Positions 10,678-21,853 of a stretch of 62,728 nucleotides of DNA are shown in pieces. The position numbers and the translations under genes were made by a program. The notes below the pieces were generated by a model. The model saw nothing but the letters and a program-made list of their open reading frames with translations. It did not search any database and was not told the DNA's origin. This DNA is from Planoprotostelium fungivorum (lineage: Eukaryota > Evosea > Variosea > Cavosteliida > Cavosteliaceae), in the NCBI GenBank assembly GCA_003024175.1, contig MDYQ01000189.1, positions 1 to 62,728 of the forward strand, read 5' to 3'. The stretch's first letter is position 1; each line of letters starts with the position of its first letter.

Positions 10678-12029
10678 ATGTTTGGGCTGGTTCGTAATTT
10701 CGTCTTTTGGATAAAGAAAAAACAGAACAAACATATGACAATCGTTGTCATTGGTGTTAACAATGCAGGCAAGACCACACTGCTCACTGCTCTGAAAGGA
10801 GGTCAGAAACATTGTAATCTCCTCATAGACTCTGACCACAGCAGATAATCCCGATCTAGTGACGCCAACAGTTGGCTTCTCGAACCAAGAGGTTACATAC
10901 GGTGAGTGGAAGACCTTCTCTACTTCTCATGAACGGGAGAAGGTCGCGTCAAGCTAAACATCTTTGATCTCGGTGGGGCGGAAAATTTCAGAGGTATTTG
11001 GAAGCATTACTACGCAGAAGTCTTCGGTGCTATCTACGTTTTAGATTCTACGGTGAGTTGTGATGTGACCGTGTGGCATTGACGAAGTTATGTAGGATAA
11101 GAAGTCTCTGGAGGTTTCGAAAAATTGTCTCCTTGAACTTGTGAAAGATCCCAGATTTGAGGGCAAACCAATTCTTATGTGAATGATCATCGTCATCTGT
11201 GACGACTCCTCACATGAGGTAGATTGGCAAACAAAAGAGATCTACCCAACGCATCAACTGTCGATGACATCTCGAGAGAGATGGAGCTAGATCAACTCCA
11301 ACTGCCAAGTTATCGAATACTTTCGTGTCGGGCGTTAACGAAAGAGGGAGACCCCATCGATGACAACATCACACGGGGTGTACGGTGGTTGGTCGATTCG
11401 ATCGATACTCAGTACCGGTCTCTCTTTGGGAGAGTAGAAGCAGTCAGTGTTTCATCCTTCGACGTGGGATTGATGTATAATAGGATATGACGGAACAGAA
11501 GGCCAGAGAGAAGCAAGAGAGGGAAGAAAAGAGGAAGCGCATAGAGGCAGCTCGCAGGCAGAGAGAGATAGAAGCAGCCGAGAGGGCGGAGAGAGAAGAA
11601 AAGGAAAGACAAGAGGCAACAAACCAAGAACCTACTTCACAAGAAACTGAGGCGCAGATGAAACTAGAAGTACAGAGGGAGATGCAACCTGAGCAGAAAA
11701 AGGAAGCTCAGCCGATACAAAGCACAGGGGCTCTACAGACGAACGACCAAGAGGCAACAAAGGAGAAGAAGAGAGAGTCCGAAGGGGAGAAGGTAACGAC
11801 GCCCCGCAGAGAACCACCGCCACCCTACTCTGAACAGGCCGCACAGGAATCGAATGCGAGAGAGAGGGGAAAAGAAGAGAAGGACAGCTTGACACCCCGA
11901 CAACCGACGGGCGCCTCCTGCTCCGACAAGAAGATGTCAGAGATTGTCCAAAGCGAGTCGAGCAAAGAGAGAAAAGAAGAAGAGACGCAAGAGGGGGCAG
12001 ATTTCCATCCACTCAACACACCCAGATAG
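10678..12029 (+). CDS. ARL13B: ARL13B-like ciliary GTPase
   Basis: Six exons, ~380 residues. The GTPase domain carries GVNNAGKTT (P-loop), TPTVGFS (switch I), DLGG in place of the usual DxxGQ (switch II), NKRD and SCRA. The stretches FRGIWKHYYAEVFGAIYVLD and TPTVGFS, and the Gln loss after DLGG, are the ARL13B signature. A long Lys/Glu/Arg coiled coil starting MTEQKAREKQEREEK follows, then a low-complexity tail with PPPPYS, also as in ARL13B. In animals and algae ARL13B localises to the ciliary membrane and acts as exchange factor for ARL3. The start MFGLVRNFVFWIKKK lacks the Cys residues that are palmitoylated in animals, so membrane attachment may differ here. Exon 5 joins exon 6 as VEA-DMTEQ across an intron ending aatag. 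Confidence 0.88.
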
Positions 12030-12039
12030 TCAGACACCT

Positions 12040-13382
12040 TTAGTCTTCCTCCATTTCATCGGCATCCTCCATCTCTTCCTCTTCAACATCCTCCTCTTCA
12101 TCATCATCGGGCAGCCTTTCGATGTTTTCGGTGGACAATTGTTCCGTGAGAGTGTGGATGTCATTCAGCAGCTCTTGGTCCACATCAGACGAGATTGCCA
12201 GCAGCTGTAACGATTAAACATTGAACTCTCTTTCTCTTACCTCTCTGGCTCTCCCAACGTGCTGGAGAGCGCGTGAGCTGCTGAGGGATCTGTAAGCCAA
12301 ACCCAAAAAGTAGTGGATCTCTGCGATTTGATCGTCTTCCACCAGAAGCCATTCCCAGATGTCCACGGCTCGATCGAATTGCTCCAACTCCAAGAACAAC
12401 TTGGCACAGTTGTGTCTGTACTCTAGATCGGGTAGTTCAACCGTCTCTGTCGTCCATCAGAACACGTTTCATTCAGTGTGTGTGGACGAATCGATGCGTA
12501 GTCTCACCCTTATCACACCACAGAAGGTAAGAACTCTCGAGACAATCCAGGGCATCCTTGTTTCTGCACTGACTCATTCTCAGACTGCACAAGACTTGTC
12601 TGGGTGCTGGATCGTTGGGGTTAAGAGCTATGGCTTCCTCTAGACATCTCTGTCCTTCACTCTCTGCCTCCTCTGCGAAGCTGCAACGCATCAGCCACCA
12701 ACGAGAAGATGCTGAGATCACCATTCATCGGTCATGTAAATCTCTGCCACAGAACAGAGGGCGCCTGATATCTGATACTCCACTCCCTCTACCTCTTCCT
12801 GTAGTTGATCAGCATGATGGAGACACTGTGTCAGTCATTCATCCTCATCACCTTCGAGCCGTGAGAGCGCAATGTTTGCAGATCCCTCTTCAGTCTCCCA
12901 ATGCCCTCTCTGAATATACGAATTGCATCCTTGCCTGTATGCAACTGCGCATAACTGAGGTATTTCCAATTGTTTCTATCTGGCTCCAGCTGAATGGATT
13001 TCTCTAATACGTGAAAGAGTTAAGGAGCGGGAACAACAGATGATTGAGAAGAGGATATAGTTTTGGCCTTGTCATACTCTTGCATCTCTAACAACAAATT
13101 GGCATAGTGATTGATGGCATCTACGTTGTTAGGGTTCATCTTGAGGGCTCGCGTGAAGCACACATTGGCCTGATCGAGATTGAGCTGCTCGAACAACTGC
13201 TCTCCAACCAAAATGATCTCTTCGATTGTGAGACCGGCCAATTCATCTTGCTGCTCTACAGGATGTTTAGCGATGATGATACATGATGATGGATGATGAT
13301 CAGATAACGCTGTGAGAAAGGGTTCAAGGGAACAAGACTCACGCGCTTTCTTCGCAGACTTTTTTTGAGTCTTCTTTCCCAT
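12040..13382 (-). CDS. ACL4-type TPR chaperone for ribosomal protein L4
   Basis: About 370 residues in several exons. It begins MGKKTQKKSAKKAQ, then TPR helices (LTIEEIILVGEQLFEQL, ANVCFTRALKMNPNN), the block NWKYLSYAQLHTGKDAIRIF, the diagnostic QISGALCSVAEIYMTDEW, further TPRs (CLEEAIALNPNDPAPRQVL) and an acidic C-terminus rich in Glu/Asp. This order and the ALCSxAEIYMTD block match the ACL4 family, the dedicated chaperone that holds newly made ribosomal protein uL4 and carries it to the nucleus. The acidic tail lies in a separate last exon ending at 12040, 10 bp from the convergent ARL13B-like stop. Function is inferred from the family; the match of blocks is strong. Confidence 0.8.
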
Positions 13383-13628
13383 GTTCCTCCTGATGTGATC
13401 TCGGAAAAAAAGCGAATATGTTATCTACAAAGGGTTATTGATATAATCGAAATTGAAAACTTTTTGGCTCTCTTCTCAGCTAGGTACATGTATACGAAGC
13501 ATCACAATCTATATTAGTGATTACTTCTCAGATGCTTGGCGATCCGTCTCAATTCGCGATTAATTTTTGAATTTTTGAATATTTGCGATCTGATCACATC
13601 ACATCATCGGGAGGTAGCAAGCAACAAA

Positions 13629-13988
13629 ATGGTTTACTTTTGCCCTTCTTGCGCCAACCTTCTCATTACCGATACCCAAGAGGTCAACCTACGTTTGGTA
13701 TGCTCTACCTGTCCTTATGCCTTCAAGATTACAGAGAGGATTCAACACAAAATCAAGATGGAAAGAAAGAAACCGGATGATGTTATGGGTGAATCAGCCT
13801 GGGAGAATGTGGATCAGACGACAGGTAGAATCTGTTTACTGTCGTCTCATTTCTAATCAATCATAGCACAATGCGAACGATGTGGCAATGACAAAGCTTA
13901 TTTCCGTATGATGCAGACCAGATCAGCAGATGAACCGATGACTGTCTTCTACAAATGCACCCACTGTCAATTTCAATGGAAGGAGTGA
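13629..13988 (+). CDS. POLR3K: RNA polymerase III subunit RPC10 (Rpc11/POLR3K)
   Basis: Two exons, 105 residues, matching the usual ~108. The N-terminal zinc ribbon (MVYFCPSCANLL, then CSTCPYAFKI) and the C-terminal TFIIS-like ribbon (QCERCGNDKAYFRMMQTRSADEPMT then CTHCQFQWKE) are both complete. The RSADEP loop carries the Asp-Glu pair that stimulates RNA cleavage at the Pol III active site. The protein also takes part in termination and reinitiation. A 43-nt intron splits it after DQTT. It is transcribed divergently from the ACL4 gene, sharing about 246 bp of upstream sequence with a cacatcacatca stretch. Confidence 0.95.
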
Positions 13989-14139
13989 TGGATTTTGTTC
14001 ATTACGTTGAGAGGTCTTATTTCATACAAAACCAAAGGAACTGCAAATGATGCATAGAAGGATCAGCACTATCGAAATAAAACAGTCCTGTTCAGTCCCA
14101 GATATTTCATCCTTTTTTATTCAACAACGGACAGATTAG

Positions 14140-15451
14140 ATGGACACAGGACAAGCTCGATTTGTCTTGAGTGAAGATTGGGAGAAATATGCAGTGCCAA
14201 TGTTATCTGTTGATGATCGTGCCTTTGTCTGGTTGAGGTGAAGCCACACCTAACCACAGCACGATTGTTTTAATTTAGAATAGATCAGACAAACACTTGG
14301 GTGCAGCCACCATCACGAATCTTCCCAATCCAGGAGAGGTGATGCACATCATACATCAGATCGCATCATTCGAATCACACTTAAATAGGACCGAGTGTGC
14401 GTTAGATATGAGCACAATGGATCTACGTACCATGTCAATCCAACTAGAATCATTCCCGTTCGCAAGCTTTCATCGACAGCCGGTGAAACTCTCATCTTCC
14501 TCTGCGATAACACAAGAGAATACCGCCGATTAGCAAGATCGCAGGTGATTCTATAGAACGATCATCGTACCAAGCAAGATAGGTCAATAAGGAGGATGAT
14601 GTTGTCGATATTGGTTCATCTTACGGTGTCTGCACTGACATACTCTCTCAACACTGTGACCGTGTCATAGGTGAATCATTTCACGAGCGTGCACTGACAG
14701 GAACAGGCGTGGAAATCTCTAAACCTCTGATCGAGCACAGCCGGGCAGCATATCCAAACATTCCATTTCACCACTTGGACATTGTCAAGAACGAAAGTCA
14801 GTCTATACCTCTACTCAAAGGAAAGAACAAGGTAAGGAGACCACCTTTGCCGCACTCACTGATGAGAAGAAAGGTGTTCATCGACATCGGAGGAGACAGA
14901 GACATACAGCCCGTCGTTCAATGTATTAAATTTGTCTTAGAAAAGGTGGACTCCGTATAACATGGATGCATCACTCACCGCAGAAGATCAAACCCGAGAT
15001 GATTGTTGTGAAGAACCGACCCCTCACTCGTTGCGCGATGGAGGAGACGAAACCGTTGAGAGTTGCAGGTTACGACGGCCTCATACCCAACGCTTGGTGG
15101 GAGAAAATGTCCACGGAGTACGGGAAGGAAGAGGAGAAGAGTGGTGATGTGGTGATAGAGGGATGGTTTAAGAAGGCAGTGGAAGAGGGCTTCAAGAAGC
15201 ACCCACTGAGATATCCACAGAGGATGACCGAGGGAGGTGAGGAGAATAATTAAGGATTGCGATCAATTGTGCAGGTGTTGCGATATGTCGGCCTCATAAT
15301 TATCGAGAGGAGGGCTGCTCTAAATTGGATGTGAGTCGATGAGACAGAAGGAGTGTGACAGAATAAGGTCTGCGATTACGATCACGAGCATTGTCATCAT
15401 TGCGGCCAGAAGGGCCATGTGGCTATACATTGTCTCGAACACCACAAATAA
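14140..15451 (+). CDS. SAM-dependent methyltransferase-like protein with C-terminal zinc knuckle
   Basis: About 330 residues in nine short exons. The N-terminal part (MDTGQARFVLSEDWEKYAV; then PGEDRVCVRYEHNGSTYHV) looks like a small beta-barrel. The middle has a Rossmann-type methyltransferase core: motif I VVDIGSSYGVCTDIL, an acidic strand end VIGVEISKPLIEHS, then FHHLDIV and the later VFIDIGGDRD and MIVVKNRPL. The last two exons encode Cys/His-rich motifs, ICRPHNYREEGCSKLD followed by the CCHC knuckle HCHHCGQKGHVAIHC. Zinc knuckles of this kind bind RNA, so an RNA-methylating role is plausible but unproven; motif IV residues do not identify the substrate. The frame shift between exons 2 and 3 (gtgatg...aaatag) is essential to the model. 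Ends 58 bp from the convergent receptor gene. Confidence 0.65.
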
Positions 15452-15508
15452 AATGAATGGTGCTACAATTTATTGGTACACGCAGTGAGATCCTTTGTCA
15501 AAAAGTCC

Positions 15509-18500
15509 TCATGCTTGGACGTAGACATTGCCCAGGCCTTGGGGCTGACTTCTCATGGTCTTTTTCTCCTCCTGCGACATTACTGTATTCGTCACTTGAC
15601 TCAGACTAGGCCTATTCTCGACTCGAGCATCCATGCATTGCTGTACCAGCATAGACACTTGCTCATTCGTGACTTGTCTCAAATCGATTGGCCCATCTCC
15701 GTTGTATACATGATGATTGTTGGTAGACATGGACCACAGTAACACTCCTATACCATACACGTGACCGCTGGATCGATATAATCCTTCTCGAAGGATCTCT
15801 GGTGCCTTATGAATGTCAGCGCTGACGACGTAACGCTGAGTCTGTCACCGTGTGTAAATGGTGATCCTCCGGACAATAAGGAGAAGCTTCCTCCACGATG
15901 CACGATAAGCATTGTAATTTCGCTATCATCTTGTCACCAGGAGAAAGAAGTATCTTCAAAGAGCATTAGAGGGTCATCTCCTTCATGATTTCCACCTTCT
16001 TAGGGATGATGGAAGTGTGTACCATACCCAATGAGGATATATAAGAAAGTCCTTGGCTGACTCCTTTTGCTCTATTCCATGTCATTCTCATACATTGATC
16101 TGAGACTCACATGGCGAAGATGGTCTGTTGGCTGAGGTTGGAATGAACATATAGATATTTGTCTAAAGAGCCACCCTCCATCCACTCCATCACCACATAT
16201 CTCTCTATCATACTTGAGATATCCCATCGCACTGTCACGATCACCTCGCAGGTTGCAGCCAAGGTATTGGATGAGACTGGGGTGATGTAATCTCTGTATT
16301 TTTTCGATCATTCGAATTAGATGACTTCATCGTCACCCTCAACACGTCACACTCCCTCTCAATATCGCTTCCTTCCATTCCTCTCTTTACGGCTACCGTG
16401 GTGGTCTCCCTGTAGGTGCATCTCCACACTTGCCTTCCCTTTCCCTCGGAAATCTTTTCATCGAATCGAACTTCTGTCTGTATTTGAGAGTTCAGGATTA
16501 CATCCGTGTGTTTCTGTCTCAGCTTCAGATGAAGAATCCATCTCTATCTCACTCTTCTCCTCTGATGATGTCCACGAGCGATGATGAGGGACATGACGAT
16601 GATCAGCAGGAGACCTCCAGCACCACAGGCGACAATGATGATGAGGTTGGTCCTGCTCAGTCCTCCCGGCTCAACGATGGGAGATGGCTCAACTTCGACG
16701 ATTCCGATGGAGAAGTTGGTGAGGTGGCGACTCTGGCAGATGGTGAAATTCTTCTCATCTACGATGAGATTGCAACCCTCTCTCGACCATCCAGACTTGG
16801 AATCATTCCAGAACTGACACACTCCAACTGATCCAGTGTCAATTTTTACGATGCATAGAGGCTCTCACTGTGGTTGGGAGGAATCATGTCCACGATTCCC
16901 ATGGAGATGTTGATGTATCTCTCTGTATTTCTGATCTCCAGCTCTGTTCCATTCTCGTATAGGCTCACCCCCACCACCGGACTGTATCTTCCTCGCTTCA
17001 GAGATGATTCAGATCATCAACTCACATCGTGTCGTTTGATGTCAATAGAAATGGATTGAAAGAGATGGAAGAGAGAGCCACGGAGACTTCGCAGGTCAGA
17101 GAGATTCACGTTGGATATCTTACCTCGTTGAGATGTTGTGACGTTAGATGGAAGTGATACATAAACGCTATCCGAGATGTTACTGTAAAAAGGCTGTAGA
17201 GAATCGCGTAATCCCTGCAGCTTGATGGATACACCTCTATTCATGTAATCGAAGGATGTTGTGTTGCGTGAAAGTGCAAGGAGCACGGCTGACATGGATC
17301 TGACAGTCTACCACAATCAGTCACGCCCTGCCCTCCTCTCACCTCTCGTTCGTCATTCAGAGTGCCATTGAGTAGGCTCTGTCTGCATCACCTCTCTGCC
17401 ACTCTTCCAGCACTCACCTTTGCTCTGTCGGTGGATAGCATGACACCATTGTTGTACATCGCATCAATCTGTATACTTTCACACTGCCGATCGATTGTAC
17501 CCGCGCAGTCGGCAGATACATATGTGTTCGGGAAACACAGGAGAGGATTTCCGCTAAGGTTGCAGGAGATGACTTGTATCAATCCAATGGAGGTGAGATT
17601 GTTGGCCGTCAGACGTAAAGATTTCAAAGGGAGTAGATTTTGGTCTCTTCCTACGATGGAGCCACTCAAGCGATTGTTGTTCAGTATCACTGTTTCTAGG
17701 AATGCTTGATTCAGTAGCTCTTCCGGTATATTTCCTGAAATACGTCAGTTTAGCGCAGACATCCGTGTACCAACCAGTCAGAAAGTTGTTGCTCAAGTCC
17801 AAGTGTGTGAGGTTAAATCGTTTAATACAAGAAGGAAACTCTCCCGTCAATCCGATCCCCCCCAATTGAACAATCTTAAGCTTTAACAGTGGACCTTCGT
17901 TCACATCAGCGATAGAACGAAAACGCTTGACCGACACACAGAGGAATTGAGCGGTGGAATTCAAATGTGTCACTTCAAGGTCTAGATCGGTGAGATTTGT
18001 CAATTTCTGTAAAGAAGGTATGGGTCCGGTGAGTTCGTTGTTATCCTGAAAGATCAGTCGATATATGGAGTAAAAGATCACCAGATGAAGCTCGGTCAAC
18101 GCGATCAGGTCCCCGATACAATTGGGAATACTTCCGTCACGGTTTGAGCCCAAATTGAGACGTACAAGGCTCTTAAGATGACCTGTGTGTGTCAATAGAG
18201 ATGACATGTGGACCACAAAACAAGTCGGAGTGAGACTCACAAATGAAATCGTTTATCTGCCCTGTCAATCGGTTGGAGTACTTTTGAGAATAAGAGACGT
18301 ACACGATGTATCACTCACCAGGGATAAGGTGTTTAGATTCGAGAGATTATCTATAGATGTCAGTTATGGAAATCAAGTAAGATCTCACAGATTCCATTGG
18401 GGATAATGCCACTGAGATTATTGATCTGCAATTGTAGGTCTTGGAGACCAGCAAGATTGTAAATGGTCTCAGGGATCGTCCCGTTAAGATGATTTTGGTC

Positions 18501-19228
18501 CTGCACTTTCAGTTGATTACAGACAATTCACTTACCAGATGGAACTCTACTAACTGGCTCAAGCTATCGATGCAAGGAGGAATCTTTCCTGTGAGATTGT
18601 TCGTACCAAAGCTCAAATTCGTAAGTTTCGCGAGCTTGCCTTCTCTCAGTCAGCAGATGACTGAAGGAGACAAGATTCACAGATAGTCTCAGGTATCTCT
18701 CCCTCCAGATGGTTAGTGTACTGATCCGTATCAGACCGAGATGTAGATGAAAGACGATTCACCAAGTAGATCAGACGAAGCGAAGTCAAGTCACCGATGC
18801 ATTTCGGTATAGAGCCCGTAAGATTATTGTATCCCAGATCGAGATGGGTCAGGCTGGTCAGGGTACCTTCTCTGTCAGTTTGACGGCCAGCAGTGTACCC
18901 ACAGAGGCTATCAGGGATGCTTCCGTTCAACTGTTGGTCATTGAATTGGATCACAGTGACATAGGGAGGGGAAGAAGAGCACTGCACTAATCCCAAGGTG
19001 TTATTTCCACAAATCTTTGAGAGACGATCAGAAGAGGAAGACAGGTCGAGATAGAGAACTCACAGATCCCCAATTTGTCGTGTTGTCTGTGGAATGCATC
19101 AGATGAGACAAGGTGAGATCTAGAGTCTCACCTTGCAGAGATTTCCATATCTCTAGTGGGCTCCATTCACTGTGGCAACCAGGTAAAAGGAGTACCAGCA
19201 GAAGATGAAAGACGAAGAAACTAGTCAT
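15509..19228 (-). CDS. LRR receptor with GPS motif, TM helix and pseudokinase domain
   Basis: About 20 exons, ~900 residues. Order from the N-terminus: signal peptide (MTSFFVFHLLLVLLLPGC); an LRR-cap region with WGSICGNNTLGLVQC; around ten plant-type LRRs with LTGSIPKCIGDLTSL units; a Cys-bounded end (ISCNLSGNPLLC); a Ser/Asn-rich stretch in GAIN position (~17300-16900); a textbook GPS (CQFWNDSKSGW, C, then CQSRHLTNFSIG, 16822-16700); a single membrane helix LIIIVACGAGGLLLIIVMSLII (~16645-16577); a short juxtamembrane region; and a kinase fold. The kinase keeps the glycine-loop region ISEGKGRQVW and the VAVK lysine, but the HRD site reads VHTSIIPKK and no DFG is seen, so it is probably a pseudokinase. 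GPS motifs self-cleave at HL/T in adhesion GPCRs and polycystin-1. Likely a cell-surface sensor; ligand unknown. Confidence 0.8.
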
Positions 19229-19659
19229 TGCGCTTGGAATGTTAGAGGATGATCTATCTTTACGTAGGAACAGCAGTGTATGAGGTTTATCGACGCCGAT
19301 GGACTCACTCGAGACTGTGAAGCATAGTTCGCTCGTTTGGTGTCGAGAGAGAAATTTTTGAAGATGGCTGAACACCTTTGTCAGATTGCACAGAACGTGC
19401 AGCTGAGCGATGTCTCGTGTTCCGGTGACAATGGCATTCTCCCAGGGAGGAAGTTGAAAAATCTTCCACTCAAGGCAACGCCGAACAGAGACGAGTGTAC
19501 ACCACATTAGCTGTGGCTCTGCTGATGCGCACCTCTATCCCTCATACTCTTCCACGCTTCTACTGCACCTGGTTGCACCTTACACAGCAGGTGCCTGTCA
19601 GTGCCTCGTGACTCGTACTGATTGACACATTGACCGAGTGAGTAAGTAAAGACAGACGA
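19229..19659. other. Intergenic, no gene seen
   Basis: Region between the start of the LRR-GPS receptor and the end of the UGDH gene, both on the minus strand. Reading frames are open for up to ~90 codons upstream of the receptor start but show no family similarity and no signal peptide of their own; treated as promoter/5' leader. Confidence 0.4.
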
Positions 19660-21484
19660 TCATTCCTCTTTATAGAATCTGGTGTCGTGCTTCTGGCTCG
19701 AAGCCGATCCGATGACCTCCACTTGGAATCCGATCTTGGACAACTTGCTGGCGTTGACGATGAGTCTTCCGTCGAAGAGGAAGGCGGGCTTTCTCATGAC
19801 CTTGTAGACCTCCTCGTAGTTCATGTTCGTGTCCTTGAACTCGTCCCACTCCGTGCAGATCACCACGGCATCCGCTCCACTGCAGGCCTCCAGCACCGAC
19901 TTGCTGTGAGTGATCTTCTTCTGAACTGATTCGAGTCAGACGCATCGCACGACTACCAATGACATACTCTGTTGGAACTCTTGTTCACTGACGCCCTGAC
20001 GCAGTTCAAAGAGCATCGAGTCCTCCTTGACCTTTGGATCGTAGACGAAGACGTTGGCGTTGTCCTGAGCCAAGAGACGGACGACGGTGGCAGCTGCAGT
20101 CTCTCTGGTGTCTCCGGTGTTCTTCTTGAAGGCGAAACCGAGTACGGCGATCTTCTTGTGGGTCACCGTGTCGAACATCCTCGAGATGATTCGCTTCACG
20201 AAACGGACCTTCTGGTAGTCGTTGATGGTCATCACCTGTCTCACTGTCAATCGTCTGATGCGATCGAATGTCGTGAGACGGAGAGTGAATGCGTACCTGT
20301 CTCCAGTAGTCTGCGACTTCGTTGAGGTGGAGAGACTGACTGATGTAGACGAGAGACTGGATGTCCTTCTGGAAGCAAGAACCTCCGAATCCGAGAGATG
20401 CCTGGAGGAAGTGTTTTCCGATGCGCTGATCCATACCGCAGGCGCGTGTCACCTGATGGAGGATGAGACGAGTCGTCAAAGATGAGACAGGTGATAGAGG
20501 ATGAGAAGGTGATAGAGGATGAGGGTGATAGAGGATGAGAAGGTGATAGATAATGAGAGAGTGAGGGAGGTGAATGCACCTCTGAGACGTTGGCTCCGGT
20601 GACCTCGCAGAGGGCGGACAGAGCGTTGACGGAAGAGACTCTCTGGGCGAGCATGGCGTTGGCGGCCAACTTGGACAACTCGGAGGACCACGTGTTGACA
20701 AGGAAGATCTGCGAGGAGTGAGAAGGATGGAAACAACATCATGATGCACCTTAGAGGGTTCGACCCATGCGGCGTAGAGGCTCTTGAGCTTCTGTGCGGC
20801 CTCTAAACCTCCGGCGTCGGTGTTGGAGCCGATGAGAACACGATCGGGGTTCATCAGATCGTCAATGGCCGTTCCTTCAGCCAGAAATTCAGGGTTGCTG
20901 AGGACTTGGTACTTGAGACCTTTGGGGTTGTTGGCCTTCAAGATGGTCTGAATGACGCTGGCAGTTCCACAGGGAACAGTCGACTTCTCTACGATGATCT
21001 TGTCGGATTCGGAGTGCTCGGCGATGGTTCTGGCACACGATTCGATGTATCTGATTCCGTCAGTAGTGTGCGGAAGGGGACTTCTTACGTAAGATCGGAG
21101 GCGACACCAGCACCGATTCCAGTCTTCTTCGTTGGCGTTTGAACGCTGACGAATACGATGTCTGCCTCTTGGATGGCCTTCTTAATGTCCGTTGTGAAGA
21201 AGAGTGTCTTTCCACGGCATTGCATGACAACCTCGTGAAGTCCTGGTTCGTAGATGGGGAGCTCATTGCTGTTCCATCCAGCGATACGCTCCTGCTTCAG
21301 GTGAGCCAATTCGTGGTAAATAGTCACAAGATACACACCACACTCATATCACAGACAGTCACTTGGACTTGAGCCTTCAAGGCCAAAACGGCACAAGTGG
21401 GTCCACCTTGAAGACGTTAAATGCGCGGGGCCGATGTGAACGCTCACCAACATAACCAGCACCGAGACAGGCGACCTTTACCAT
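19660..21484 (-). CDS. UGDH: UDP-glucose 6-dehydrogenase
   Basis: Oxidises UDP-glucose to UDP-glucuronate with two NAD+. About 470 residues in eight exons, close to the family's usual length. Starts [19 protein letters not shown], the NAD-binding Rossmann loop. Further hallmarks are [54 protein letters not shown], and the catalytic Cys in [11 protein letters not shown]. The C-terminal domain has [14 protein letters not shown] and [11 protein letters not shown]-glucuronate feeds extracellular polysaccharide or cyst-wall synthesis and UDP-xylose. The intron at about 20462-20580 is unusually long here and holds a GATGAGAAGGTGATAGAG-type tandem repeat. The first exons are short and separated by introns at ~21404-21445 and ~21301-21340. 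Confidence 0.96.
20485..20565 (+). repeat. Imperfect tandem repeat in UGDH intron
   Basis: Imperfect copies of a gatgagaaggtgatagag-like unit, four to five times, inside the longest UGDH intron. It explains why this intron is longer than its neighbours. Confidence 0.6.
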
Positions 21485-21853
21485 GTTGGATTGGCTGATG
21501 TTGGTTCTTGCGAGGAGAGGAAAAAATGGGAAGAGCTTGCGACTCGATCTACCCTCCTTCTCTGAATGGCGTCTACAAGCCCGATTTAGATAATTCGCCG
21601 GGACAGCGGGGTTTTAGTTGAGCCACGTGTCAAAAACACACCTTAGCCGGATGGTGCAGTTATTAATGATTGAGAGGAGCAAGCACCATTCGTCCACACA
21701 GAGCATAGTTCACTCAGCTGTGCGAAACAAAGAAATCATCTATTGTTACGTGGGTATTTGTAGAGTGATTTGTAGAATGGGAAATTGCAAGCCACCGGGT
21801 GAACTTCCGGAAGAACAGCAATTGCATTTCCAGATCTTTCATCATCACACATC
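21485..21853. promoter_or_regulatory. Shared upstream region of UGDH and PEX5
   Basis: 369 bp between two divergent start codons. A long frame crosses it into the PEX5 gene but in the wrong register and without family similarity. The sequence just before the PEX5 ATG is tcatcatcacacatc, resembling the leader of several other genes here. No TATA box was identified with confidence. Confidence 0.35.

Noticed and set aside
11632-12012. Ser/Leu-rich minus-strand frame opposite the ARL13B tail
   Set aside because: Mirror of a Glu/Lys/Arg-rich coiled coil; typical antisense artefact.
19028-19507. 159-codon frame covering the LRR receptor start
   Set aside because: The upstream ~90 codons have no signal peptide or similarity; the Met at 19228 begins a clear signal peptide.
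20006-20941. 311-codon minus-strand frame
   Set aside because: Begins as UGDH exon but then reads through a repeat-filled intron; only the start is genuine.
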